From contig CAMYJV010000056.1 in the NCBI GenBank assembly GCA_947258805.1, positions 20,512 to 37,213 of the forward strand: DNA of 16,702 nt, written 5' to 3'. Positions 7,612-15,189 of this stretch are shown here, in pieces; positions within the stretch are counted from its first letter, which is position 1, and every line of letters starts with the position of its first letter. The stretch comes from an uncultured Gammaproteobacteria bacterium. GTDB taxonomy: Bacteria > Pseudomonadota > Gammaproteobacteria > GCA-2729495. The notes under the pieces were generated by a model. That model was not told where the DNA came from. It saw only the letters and a list, made by a program, of their open reading frames with translations, and searched no databases. The position numbers and the translations under genes were made by a program.

Positions 7612-8961
7612 ATGGCCGCGCGAATGCCGAGTTTTCTGCAACGCTACTCGACCTTCGGTCACGGCGTGCATCCGCCGGAATCGAAGGAGGATACCTGCGG
7701 GTCGAAGATCCGGCAGTTCCCCTTTGCGCCCGTGCTCGTGATTCCGCTGTCACAGCACATGGGCAAGCCCGCCGTATCGGTCGTGCGCCAGGGCGAAGAG
7801 GTGCTCCGCGGGCAATGCATCGCAAAGGCCGACGGCTTCCTGTCGGTACCGCAGCACGCGCCGGCCACCGGCATCGTGCGCCGCATCGGGCTGGTGCCGA
7901 GCATCAGCGGCCAGATGGTGCCCGGGATTTATCTCAAGCCGCACCCGGGCTCCTCCCAGGAAACCATCGAAGGCGAGCCCTGTGATCTGGCCACTGCGTC
8001 GGCGGACGAGATCGTCGCCGCCATCCAGTCGGCCGGTGTCGTGGGCCTTGGTGGTGCCGCGTTTCCGACCCACGTCAAACTGCAGCCTCCCGACGGCAAG
8101 TTGATCGACACGCTGATCATCAACGGCGTGGAGTGTGAGCCGTACCTGAGTACGGATCATCGCGTGATGCTGGAGCAGACCGCGGATGTCCACATGGGCA
8201 TTCGCTACCTGCTGAAGGCGACCGGCGCCGAGCGGGCCATCATCGGTGTGGAAGCAAACAAGCTCGACGCCGCCGACGCACTGCGTGCGGCGGCGCCTGC
8301 CGATCTCCCGGTAACCGTCGAAATCCTCGAAGTGAAGTATCCGGCGGGCGCAGAAAAGATGCTGATCACCGTGCTGCTCGGCCGCGAGGTGCCCTCCGGC
8401 GGGCTGCCGGTGGAACTCGGCGTGGTCGTGGTGAACGTCGCGACCACTGCCGAAATCGGTCGCCTGCTGCCCCATGGCCGCGGCATCCAGGAGCGCGTCG
8501 TGACCATCAGCGGTCCGGCCGTCGGGCGGAAGGGGAATTACCGCATCCCGATCGGCACACCCTTGCGCTTCGCGCTCGAACAGGTCGAGGTGAGCGAAGA
8601 TGTCAGTCGCGTCTTTCTCGGTGGCCCGATGATGGGACAGGCCTTGTCCAGTCTAGACATTCCCATTACTAAGGGCACGTCGGGCTTCGTCGCCTTCACT
8701 GCAGCCCAGACCGGTGACCGGCCGCACGAGTACCCGTGCATCCGCTGCGGCTACTGCGTAGACGCCTGCCCCATCTATCTCAACCCGTGCCAACTCGGGC
8801 TGCTGGCGAAGCATGCCGAGTACGAGCAGATGGCCGACGACTTCCACCTGATGGATTGCTTCGAGTGTGGTGCCTGCTCCTACGTCTGCCCTTCCCACAT
8901 ACCGCTGGTACAACGCTTCCGCCTGTCCAAAGCAATCGTGCGCAAGCGCAGGGCCAACTGA
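7612..8961 (+). CDS. rnfC: RnfC, NADH-side subunit of the Rnf complex
   Basis: About 449 aa from ATG 7612. ATG 7624, with AGGA 11 bases upstream, or ATG 7573, which overlaps the oxidoreductase gene, are also possible starts. RnfC is the peripheral cytoplasmic subunit that binds FMN and exchanges electrons with NAD(H). The usual N-terminal signature FGHGVHPPESKEDT is present. It is followed by the nucleotide/FMN fold (VVGLGGAAFPTHVKL, NGVECEPYLSTDHR), an SLBB-like region, and two [4Fe-4S] motifs near the C terminus: C376/C379/C382/C386 (CIRCGYCVDACP) and C416/C419/C422/C426 (CFECGACSYVCP). Length and motifs fit the short RnfC form, without the long Ala/Lys-rich tail of the E. coli protein. Its stop overlaps the rnfD start by one base (TGATG), which implies translational coupling. 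Confidence 0.93.
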   Translation: MAARMPSFLQRYSTFGHGVHPPESKEDTCGSKIRQFPFAPVLVIPLSQHMGKPAVSVVRQGEEVLRGQCIAKADGFLSVPQHAPATGIVRRIGLVPSISGQMVPGIYLKPHPGSSQETIEGEPCDLATASADEIVAAIQSAGVVGLGGAAFPTHVKLQPPDGKLIDTLIINGVECEPYLSTDHRVMLEQTADVHMGIRYLLKATGAERAIIGVEANKLDAADALRAAAPADLPVTVEILEVKYPAGAEKMLITVLLGREVPSGGLPVELGVVVVNVATTAEIGRLLPHGRGIQERVVTISGPAVGRKGNYRIPIGTPLRFALEQVEVSEDVSRVFLGGPMMGQALSSLDIPITKGTSGFVAFTAAQTGDRPHEYPCIRCGYCVDACPIYLNPCQLGLLAKHAEYEQMADDFHLMDCFECGACSYVCPSHIPLVQRFRLSKAIVRKRRAN

Positions 8962-9983
8962 TGCTGCCGCCGGACAAGACGCTCGAGATCCATACCTCGC
9001 CGCACATTGCGAGCGGCACCAGCGTCGACATTATCATGCGCAACGTGGTGTACGCACTGCTGCCGGCCTGCGCCTTCGCGATCTACGTGTTCGGCCTGAC
9101 GGCGCTGCTGACGCTGACCGCCGCAACGCTGAGCTGCCTGGTGACGGAGCACTTGCTCTGCCGGGCCCGCAGAGACGCGTCGACCCTGGGCGACTGGTCC
9201 GTCGCGGTGACCGGGTTGTTGTATGGGCTCACGCTGCCGCCGGGGCTGCCGCTCTGGATGGTCGTCACAGGCGGCGTGATTGGCGTTGGCCTCGGCAAGT
9301 TCCTGTTCGGCGGCCTTGGCTATAACGCGTTCAACCCGGCGCTGGTGGGCCGCGCTTTCCTGCAGGCAGCCTTTCCGGTCGCGATGACCACGTGGTATGC
9401 ACCGCTCGGCGCCGACCGTTTCACGAGCCTGCCGTCCTCCACACTCACCTTTCCATTCGCGTCACCCGTCTACGACGTGGTCACCGGCGCGACGCCGCTG
9501 GCGGCGATGAAATTCGACGGTGAGGTCACGGCGGCGACCGAGCTCGTGATGGGCCTGACGAGCGGCTCCACCGGTGAGACGGGCAGCCTCCTGATCCTGC
9601 TCGGCGGCGCGTATCTGGTCGCGCGCAACATGATGAACTGGCGAATTCCCTGCGCGATCTTCGTCACCGTGTTCGCGATCAGCGGGATCTTCTACCTGGT
9701 CGATCCCAGTGCCTATCCGAGCCCGGTATTCATGTTGTTTGCCGGCGGCCTGATGCTGGGCGCGGTGTTCATGGCCACCGACATGGTGGCCTCGCCAATG
9801 ACGGCCCTCGGCTGTGTGCTTTACGGCACGCTGATCGGCGCACTCGTCGTGGCAATCCGGCTCTGGGGCGGACTGCCCGAGGGCGTGATGTACGCGATCC
9901 TGATCGCGAACGCGGTCTCACCCCACATCGATGCTCTGATACAGCCGCGCGTCTACGGGGCGGGGAAGCCGGGGGCGCCATGA
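8961..9983 (+). CDS. rnfD: RnfD, membrane subunit with covalent FMN site
   Basis: 340 aa. The start ATG at 8961 shares a base with the rnfC stop. It is an integral membrane protein of the RnfD/NqrB family with about ten hydrophobic segments. It begins with the family-typical TSPHIASG and contains GLGYNAFNPALVGRAFL. The covalent flavin site is TGATPLAAMK, where T178 is the likely FMN-bearing threonine (attached by ApbE, which is not in this window). It ends by overlapping rnfG in an ATGA. Within the complex it relays electrons through the membrane. All expected landmarks are present. Confidence 0.93.
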   Translation: MLPPDKTLEIHTSPHIASGTSVDIIMRNVVYALLPACAFAIYVFGLTALLTLTAATLSCLVTEHLLCRARRDASTLGDWSVAVTGLLYGLTLPPGLPLWMVVTGGVIGVGLGKFLFGGLGYNAFNPALVGRAFLQAAFPVAMTTWYAPLGADRFTSLPSSTLTFPFASPVYDVVTGATPLAAMKFDGEVTAATELVMGLTSGSTGETGSLLILLGGAYLVARNMMNWRIPCAIFVTVFAISGIFYLVDPSAYPSPVFMLFAGGLMLGAVFMATDMVASPMTALGCVLYGTLIGALVVAIRLWGGLPEGVMYAILIANAVSPHIDALIQPRVYGAGKPGAP

Positions 9984-10666
9984 ACGAGACTCCGCTCGCA
10001 AAGCCCGCGGCGGCCTGGCCGATGTACCGGGCGCTGGTCGGCATCGGCATGCTCTGCGGGCTGCTGATCGTGTTCGTATTTGCGGGCACTCGCCCGGTCA
10101 TTGAGGCGAACCGCGCTGCCGCGCTGGAGCGGGCCGTGTTCGCCGTGCTGCCTGCGGCCACCGCCCGCGTAACTTTCGCCCTGACCCCGGCAGGTGGCTT
10201 CGCGCCTGCCGCGGATGCCGCGGGCGAACGCATCCATGCGGGTTTCGACCAGGCCGGCAGCCTGGTCGGCGTGGCGATCGAGGCCCGCGGGATGGGCTAC
10301 GCGGACACGATCAGCCTGCTGTACGGCTATGCGCCCGAGCGCGACGCGATCGTCGGCGTGCAGGTGCTCGCGAGCAAGGAAACGCCTGGTCTGGGTAACA
10401 AGATCGAGACGGACCCGGACTTCCTGGCGAACTTCCAGGCGCTTGACGTGCGCCTGGACGACTCGGGCATGTCGCTGCTGAACCCAATAGAGACGGTCAA
10501 GAAAGGGAAGAAGATCGAGCCCTGGCAGATCGACGGAATCACCGGTGCGACGGTCTCGTCGAAGGCAATCGGCAATATCCTCGCAGCCAGCAGCTCACGC
10601 TGGGTGCCGTTGATCACGCAGCGACGCGCCGATCTCGATGCCGGAGAAATCAATGAAGGCTCTTGA
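9980..10666 (+). CDS. rnfG: RnfG, periplasmic FMN-binding subunit
   Basis: 228 aa, starting in the ATGA overlap with rnfD. A short cytoplasmic N terminus and one transmembrane helix (~18-36, LVGIGMLCGLLIVFVFAG) anchor an extracytoplasmic FMN-binding domain. The RnfG/NqrC signature appears as LASKETPGLGNKI and as DGITGATVSSKAIG. T191 is the predicted covalent FMN attachment residue; the motif has T-G-A-T in place of the common S-G-A-T, which is tolerated in the family. The 3' end overlaps the rnfE start by 14 bases. Confidence 0.92.
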   Translation: MNETPLAKPAAAWPMYRALVGIGMLCGLLIVFVFAGTRPVIEANRAAALERAVFAVLPAATARVTFALTPAGGFAPAADAAGERIHAGFDQAGSLVGVAIEARGMGYADTISLLYGYAPERDAIVGVQVLASKETPGLGNKIETDPDFLANFQALDVRLDDSGMSLLNPIETVKKGKKIEPWQIDGITGATVSSKAIGNILAASSSRWVPLITQRRADLDAGEINEGS

Positions 10667-11303
10667 CCCGACATCATCGACACCGACGGACGAATTCATC
10701 AAGGGCCTGTGGCGGGAAAACCCGGTGTTCGTGCAGGTGCTCGGGATGTGCCCGGTGCTCGCGGTCACGAACTCGGCCGTGAATGCCCTGGCGATGGGTC
10801 TGGCGACGACATTCGTGATGCTGATGTCGAACACGCTCGTGTCTTCGCTGCGGCACTTGATACCGAAGCAGGTGCGCATCGCCACCTACATCCTGATCAT
10901 CGCCACGTTTGTGACCATCGTCGACTATGCCATCGAGGCCATCAGCCTGGACCTGCACAAGGCGCTCGGGGCGTTCATCTCGCTGATCGTGGTCAATTGC
11001 CTGATCCTGGGCCGTGCCGAAGCCTTCGCGTCGAAACACAACATCGGCTACGCGGCGCTCGACGGTCTCGGGATGGGCGTCGGCTTCACGCTGGCGCTCT
11101 TTTGCCTGGGTGGCGTACGCGAGATTCTCGGCAACGGGTCACTGTTTGGCGTGGCGCTGTTCCCCGCAGGCTTCGAGCCGTGGGTCGTGATGATCCTGCC
11201 CGGGGGTGGTTTTTTCACGCTGGCGGCCTGGCTGTTGCTGATCAACCACCTGAAACGGCGCCGGGAGTCCGCCGCGGCCGGTATGCAGGAGGCGTTGCGA
11301 TGA
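10653..11303 (+). CDS. rnfE: RnfE, integral membrane subunit
   Basis: 216 aa from ATG 10653, preceded by GGAGA at 10643-10647. An earlier in-frame ATG at 10638 has no ribosome site at proper distance. Six hydrophobic helices are visible. The two half-site cysteines of the RnfA/RnfE pair are present in GMCPVLAVTNS and VNCLILGRAEAFA. In the related Na+-NQR and in Rnf, cysteines at these positions from both subunits hold an intramembrane iron-sulfur centre. The C terminus is basic (LKRRRESAAAG). Its stop overlaps the rnfA start (ATGA). Confidence 0.93.
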   Translation: MKALDPTSSTPTDEFIKGLWRENPVFVQVLGMCPVLAVTNSAVNALAMGLATTFVMLMSNTLVSSLRHLIPKQVRIATYILIIATFVTIVDYAIEAISLDLHKALGAFISLIVVNCLILGRAEAFASKHNIGYAALDGLGMGVGFTLALFCLGGVREILGNGSLFGVALFPAGFEPWVVMILPGGGFFTLAAWLLLINHLKRRRESAAAGMQEALR

Positions 11304-11881
11304 ACGAGGAGTCGCTCTGGTCGATCTTCGTGAACGCCGCGCTGGTGAACAATTTCGTGCTGGCGTACTTCCTGGGTATCTGTCCGTTTCTCGGCGTCTC
11401 CGCCAAGATGGCCACGGCCGTCCGCATGGGTGGGGCGGTGGTGTTCGTAATGCTCGTGAGTTCGGTGTGCGCGTATGCGATTCATCACCTGCTCATTGCC
11501 ATTGGCGCGGAGTTTCTGCAGCTTATCGCGTTCATCGTGGTCATCGCGTCGACCGTCCAGCTGGTCGAGATGTTCATCAAGAAAATGAGCCCAACCCTGT
11601 TCCGGGCCTTGGGGATATTCCTGCCGCTTATCACGACGAATTGCGCCATCCTCGGACTGGCCTTATTCCAGACGAACAAGGGCTATGACTTTGGACAGGC
11701 AATTGTGTATGCACTGGGTGCCGGCCTTGGCTTCACCCTCGCGCTCGTGCTGATGGCGGGCATCCGCGAGAAGCTCGAATTCGCGACGGTGCCGGACGTG
11801 GTGCAGGGCACCGCCATCGCACTGATCGTGGCCGGTATCCTGTCGCTGACATTCATGGGTTTCGCCGGCCTGGGGGCTTGA
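11300..11881 (+). CDS. rnfA: RnfA, integral membrane subunit
   Basis: 193 aa, the normal length for RnfA, starting in an ATGA overlap with rnfE. There are six transmembrane helices. The family landmarks NNFVLAYFLGICPFLG and LITTNCAILG supply the two cysteines that pair with those of RnfE at the intramembrane Fe-S site. It is the last of the Rnf subunits here, so the order is B-(nifJ)-C-D-G-E-A. Three bases separate its stop from the next small gene. Confidence 0.94.
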   Translation: MNEESLWSIFVNAALVNNFVLAYFLGICPFLGVSAKMATAVRMGGAVVFVMLVSSVCAYAIHHLLIAIGAEFLQLIAFIVVIASTVQLVEMFIKKMSPTLFRALGIFLPLITTNCAILGLALFQTNKGYDFGQAIVYALGAGLGFTLALVLMAGIREKLEFATVPDVVQGTAIALIVAGILSLTFMGFAGLGA

Positions 11882-11884
11882 GGC

Positions 11885-12094
11885 ATGCTGATGGAGTACC
11901 TGCTGGCCTTGTTGCTGCCGCCGTTGCTACTGCTGGTCTGGGTCGGCGTACAGAACGCGTGGCGGCGGCGGTTTTTGCCGGCAGACAGTGACGATGATGC
12001 CCTCGCCGGGCGCAGCAGTTGCGGGCAATGCGGATGCGCGAGACCCTGCGAGCGGGCAGACGGCGGTCACCGGGTTACAACTAGGAGATCCTGA
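11885..12094 (+). CDS. Small Cys-rich single-helix membrane protein in the rnf operon
   Basis: 69 aa. One strong N-terminal transmembrane helix (YLLALLLPPLLLLVWVGV) is followed by a basic stop-transfer stretch (WRRRF), an acidic spacer (DSDDD) and a four-cysteine cluster SSCGQCGCARPCER. The start is 3 bases after the rnfA stop and its end lies inside the ribosome-site region of the FNR gene, so it is embedded in the operon. The architecture (one helix, then a short Cys-rich tail) resembles FeoB-associated Cys-rich proteins and, functionally, NqrM, the small maturation protein needed for the iron site of Na+-NQR. A role in delivering iron to RnfA/RnfE is inference; no family was confirmed. Confidence 0.65.
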   Translation: MLMEYLLALLLPPLLLLVWVGVQNAWRRRFLPADSDDDALAGRSSCGQCGCARPCERADGGHRVTTRRS

Positions 12095-12096
12095 CC

Positions 12097-12957
12097 ATGC
12101 GGCTTGATGACTACAACAAAGAAGATCGCTTCGAGGCGACCGTTCTCTCGAGTGAACGCCTGACGTCTGAAGAAGCCGACGCCGAGATCCGCGAACTCGT
12201 ACTCGAGGTGGACCGGTCCGATTTCCATTACCGCCCCGGGCAGAGCATCGGTATTCTGGTCCCGGGCCCGCACCAGTTCGGCCACGATTATCACTTCCGC
12301 CTCTACACGGTGGCCGATACACCATCGAGCGCAACCGGGAGCAAGCCACAGATCACTATTGCAGTACGCCGCGTGTCCTACATCGACGACTTCAGCGGCG
12401 AACGATTTAAGGGCGTTGCCTCGAATTACCTCTGCGACCGCAAATCGGGCGATAACCTGGTGATCACGGGGCCGTACGGCTACGCCTTCGAAGTCCCGGA
12501 CGAGAAGGACGCCAACCTGATCCTGATCGGCGCCGGCACAGGCATCGCGCCGTTTCGCGCCTTCGTCAAGCACATCTACCAGGATATCGGTGACTGGCAG
12601 GGCAAGGTGCGGCTGTTTTATGGCGCCCACACCGGGCTGGAGCTCGTCTACATGAACGAGCATCGCGACGACTTCGCGCTGTACTACGACGAGGACACGT
12701 TCGAGGCGTTCAAGGCAGTGTCGCCGCGGCCTCACTGGGCCGATCCCATCGCCTGGGACTACTGCCTCGAGGAACGCTCGGAGGAAATCTGGCAAATGTT
12801 GGGGGACCCGAAGACCTATGTTTACGTAGCGGGTCTGGAGAATGTCCGCGACGAACTCGACGAGGTACTTACGGGCATGGCCGGCTCGCCCGAGAAATGG
12901 CAACGCCGTAAAGCAGAACTGACCGCCGGCGGTCGGTGGACCGAGCTGCTCTACTGA
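12097..12957 (+). CDS. Plant-type ferredoxin-NADP+ reductase
   Basis: 286 aa. AGGAG at 12083-12087 is a good ribosome site for ATG 12097. Motifs follow the plant-type FNR order. The FAD-binding RLYTVAD is at 68-74. KGVASNYLCD at ~105-114 is close to the classic GVCSNFLCD of chloroplast FNR and is followed by GPYG. GAGTGIAPFRAF at 145-156 binds the NADP pyrophosphate. LFYGAHTGLELVYMNE is at ~173-188. The C terminus ends in WTELLY, whose terminal Tyr matches the flavin-stacking tyrosine of this class. It should exchange electrons between ferredoxin and NADP(H). As the last gene of the tight rnf/nifJ cluster it would connect that ferredoxin pool to NADPH. BoxA-type reductase modules share this fold and are an alternative. 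Confidence 0.85.
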   Translation: MRLDDYNKEDRFEATVLSSERLTSEEADAEIRELVLEVDRSDFHYRPGQSIGILVPGPHQFGHDYHFRLYTVADTPSSATGSKPQITIAVRRVSYIDDFSGERFKGVASNYLCDRKSGDNLVITGPYGYAFEVPDEKDANLILIGAGTGIAPFRAFVKHIYQDIGDWQGKVRLFYGAHTGLELVYMNEHRDDFALYYDEDTFEAFKAVSPRPHWADPIAWDYCLEERSEEIWQMLGDPKTYVYVAGLENVRDELDEVLTGMAGSPEKWQRRKAELTAGGRWTELLY

Positions 12958-12977
12958 GGGTCCGGAGCCTGGTACGC

Positions 12978-13481
12978 GTGTCTGACCGGTTTAACAAACG
13001 TTGCTATCGCAGTTTTCGCGAATTCTGGCAGGACGTCAGTTACCCTTTTCGTCACCGGGACAAGATTCGCCAGGCGATGAAAGGCGACCGGTTGTCGCCT
13101 GCCTTTCGGGAACGCCTGATGCTGGCTGTAACGGCCGTCACCGGCTGCCGATACTGCGTCCGCTTCCACACCGGGGAAGCGCTGAAGGCCGGCTTGTCCG
13201 AAACGGAAATCAGGGCTTTGCTCGATGGCACCCTCAATGATGCCCCGGCTGAAGAGCTACCCGCCCTGATCTATGCACAGCATTGGGCGGAAGTTGAAGG
13301 CAACCCGGATCCGGATATTCGGCAAACTGTGCAAGATGCTTATGGCACCGAGCTAGCCGACACTATTGAAATGGTGCTGCGCCTGATCCGAACGGGCAAT
13401 CTGCTCGGCAACACGATCGACTACTGGAAGTACCGACTTTCTTTCGGTCGTTGGAGAGCCACTGAAACAGGATCACACTAG
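12978..13481 (+). CDS. AhpD/carboxymuconolactone decarboxylase-like protein
   Basis: 167 aa from GTG 12978, with GGAG 11 bases upstream; the frame extends back over the end of the FNR gene but without support. The all-helical CMD/AhpD fold is suggested by the CxxCxxxH redox signature (C57, C60, H64 in TGCRYCVRFHTGEALKAGL), followed by SETEIRALLDG. This signature is typical of peroxidase-linked thiol-disulfide proteins such as AhpD. The gap of 20 bases after the FNR gene makes cotranscription likely. A protective role against oxidative damage in an oxygen-sensitive pathway is possible but inferred. Substrate unknown. Confidence 0.75.
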   Translation: MSDRFNKRCYRSFREFWQDVSYPFRHRDKIRQAMKGDRLSPAFRERLMLAVTAVTGCRYCVRFHTGEALKAGLSETEIRALLDGTLNDAPAEELPALIYAQHWAEVEGNPDPDIRQTVQDAYGTELADTIEMVLRLIRTGNLLGNTIDYWKYRLSFGRWRATETGSH

Positions 13482-13554
13482 GCGTGACCGTGCGTATTCA
13501 GTAATAGCGCGCTCGACATGCGAACGGAAAATGGGCCGGGTCTGCAGGGGCAAA

Positions 13555-13625
13555 GGGGTCAGGTCTGTTTTCCGCAACCGAGAAGCCTTGCTCCCATACG
13601 CTTACCCGAAAAATAGACCTGCCCC
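13555..13625. repeat. Imperfect inverted repeat (GGGGTCAGGTCT type)
   Basis: GGGGTCAGGTCTGTTTT at 13555-13571 faces AAAAATAGACCTGCCCC at 13609-13625. The arms pair except for one missing base and one mismatch. This sequence type recurs in many proteobacterial intergenic regions, often near REP-associated tyrosine transposases; no transposase is present here. Confidence 0.6.
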
Positions 13626-13657
13626 GTTTTCCGGCGAATCAACCTCCCCCTGGCCTT

Positions 13658-13730
13658 GTGGGAGCGGCTTTAGCCGCGATTCCCGCCCCGGCATATCGGG
13701 CCAATGATCGCGGCTAAAGGCGCTCCTACC
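13658..13730. repeat. REP-like palindrome between convergent genes
   Basis: Two ~23-base arms (13658-13680 beginning GTGGGAGCGGCTTTAGCC, and 13707-13729 in reverse) pair with only two mismatches around a 26-base centre. The sequence matches the common REP type of Pseudomonas/Xanthomonas-like genomes. It sits between two converging stop codons, where such hairpins often act as bidirectional transcript ends. Confidence 0.7.
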
Positions 13731-13738
13731 ATTAGCGA

Positions 13739-14494
13739 TCAGCGATCGATCGCGGCATAAACTTTGCCGTGGGTGGCGGGATCGTCGATGGCGCCGACAA
13801 TCAGCCGCGCCACGTCCCGGCGGCTGATGGACCCGCCGGCGGCCCGGTCTTCGGTCAGCACGGCGCTGTCGGTTGCCTCGTCATTGTTCAGATTGCCGGG
13901 CCGGATAATCGTGTAGTTCAGTGAGCTGGCAACCAGGTGGTCTTCCGCCAGGCCCTTTTGCGCCAGGAAGCTCTTTAACATGACCCGGGCAATCCACGGC
14001 AAAGCGTCTTTGCTGTCGCCGACACCGACGGAACTCACCAGCACGAAGCGCTGCACGCCGGCGGCCAGCGCCGCGTCCATCGCATTGATGTTGCCGTCGG
14101 AGTCGGCATAACGGCCGTCTTTGCCCTTGCCGGACAGCGTGCTGACGACGGCACGAAAGGCGCCGGACGCGAAGGCCGCATCCACGGCCGGCCGGTTCAA
14201 CGCATCGCCAGTGACCAGTGTTGCGCCCGTCTCTAGCAGTGCTGCAGTGTCCGATGTCGCGCGCACCAGCACGGTCACGGCCTGACCCTGCGATCTCAAC
14301 AGGCGCACCGTTTCGAGGCCCACGCCGCGGGTCCCGCCGAACACCAGCACGCCGGGCCCGTCGCCGGCACCCGGTGCATCGGCGCCGAGGGCCGCGATGG
14401 CGATGGTCAAACAAGCGAGCGCCGTCGCCAGCGGGATCATGGCCGGCAAGACCGTGCGGGGAGGCGGCCGGGCAGGGAATGCGTCAATCGTCAT
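13739..14494 (-). CDS. Exported SDR/NmrA-type NAD(P)-binding protein
   Basis: About 251 aa from ATG 14494; GTG 14533 and ATG 14440 are alternative starts and none has a strong ribosome site. A hydrophobic stretch at ~20-37 (IPLATALACLTIAIAALGA) looks like a signal peptide or membrane anchor, which is odd for a nucleotide-dependent enzyme. The Rossmann core follows: VLVFGGTRGVGLE at ~49-61, VTGDALNRPAVDAAF, FVLVSSVGVGDS and YTIIRPGNL, as in atypical SDRs (NmrA / NAD(P)H-binding). The canonical SDR Tyr-x-x-x-Lys is not obvious, so it may be a binding rather than a catalytic protein. Downstream is the REP-containing gap. Confidence 0.75.
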   Translation of the reverse strand: MTIDAFPARPPPRTVLPAMIPLATALACLTIAIAALGADAPGAGDGPGVLVFGGTRGVGLETVRLLRSQGQAVTVLVRATSDTAALLETGATLVTGDALNRPAVDAAFASGAFRAVVSTLSGKGKDGRYADSDGNINAMDAALAAGVQRFVLVSSVGVGDSKDALPWIARVMLKSFLAQKGLAEDHLVASSLNYTIIRPGNLNNDEATDSAVLTEDRAAGGSISRRDVARLIVGAIDDPATHGKVYAAIDR

Positions 14495-14612
14495 GTGTCT
14501 GGTGCAGTCTCGGCATGGCCCGTTGGCCGACACTTCAGCCTAGAGTCGGTGAACGCACTGATCAATGGGTACAAACCGCGCGCCAGGGCTAATGCCAGGG
14601 CATGAACGGCAC

Positions 14613-14641
14613 TTGGCAGGTGGCGCCACCGGGTATATCGT
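14613..14641 (+). promoter_or_regulatory. Sigma70-type promoter with palindromic spacer for the Spy-like gene
   Basis: TTGGCA (14613-14618, five of six matches to consensus) and TATCGT (14636-14641) are 17 bases apart. The spacer contains the perfect 12-base palindrome GGTGGCGCCACC (14619-14630), a candidate operator. It lies about 36 bases upstream of the ATG at 14677. Confidence 0.5.
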
Positions 14642-14676
14642 GATGGGCAGAACCAGCACTTTGATGGAGCGCAGCA

Positions 14677-15189
14677 ATGCACCCCGTATCCAGATACGCC
14701 GTCGCAGTCGTCGCAGCCGTTGGTTTGGCAGGCGGCCTGTCGGTGGCCGCCGAAACCGACACGATCACCGGCGCCAGCCCCTATTCCGGTTCTCATGCCG
14801 ACATGGCCGCGCTGGCGGAGGGCCGGCAGGAAGAGATGCTGGCCCAATGGCGCGACCAGCTGAACCTGAGCACCGAGCAGCAGGCCATCATGGCCGAGAT
14901 AGTGATGGACTATGGCACGCGTCTGCGCCCGCTGTTCGAGCGCGGCGCCAACACCGTCTGGTCGATCATGAACGTGGCGCCGAGAGACCCGGACTACAGC
15001 CTGGATACGGAGCGCGCCGCGCAGGCCGCGGCGGAGTCGGCGGCGGAGATCATCCGGCAGGTCAGCGAAATGCGCAGCGCGATCAATTCCATCATGACGG
15101 CCGAACAGATCGCCACGCTCGAGCGCCTGATCGAAGAACGCCGCCAGGCGATTAAGGAAGCTAAGCAGGCGTCTCCCGAACCAGGTTAA
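14677..15189 (+). CDS. Spy/CpxP-like periplasmic protein
   Basis: 170 aa; ATG 14677 has GGAG seven bases upstream. An N-terminal signal peptide is clear (SRYAVAVVAAVGLAGGLSVAA, cleavage near A24). The mature part is highly helical and charged, with two LTxxQ-like motifs (LNLSTEQQ at ~64-71, MTAEQ at ~140-144) and a Glu/Arg/Lys/Gln-rich tail (ERLIEERRQAIKEAKQ). This is the layout of Spy/CpxP envelope-stress chaperones and of metal-sensing relatives. No His/Met-rich metal site is evident. The last codons overlap the start of a gene fragment from another family, so the native C terminus may have been altered. Confidence 0.7.
   Translation: MHPVSRYAVAVVAAVGLAGGLSVAAETDTITGASPYSGSHADMAALAEGRQEEMLAQWRDQLNLSTEQQAIMAEIVMDYGTRLRPLFERGANTVWSIMNVAPRDPDYSLDTERAAQAAAESAAEIIRQVSEMRSAINSIMTAEQIATLERLIEERRQAIKEAKQASPEPG

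Noticed and set aside
6134..7825. A 563-codon open frame on the minus strand
   Set aside because: It lies antisense to the clear beta and ferredoxin domains of the oxidoreductase and to the rnfC start. Its His/Arg/Asp-rich, motif-free content is what GC-rich coding DNA gives on the opposite strand.
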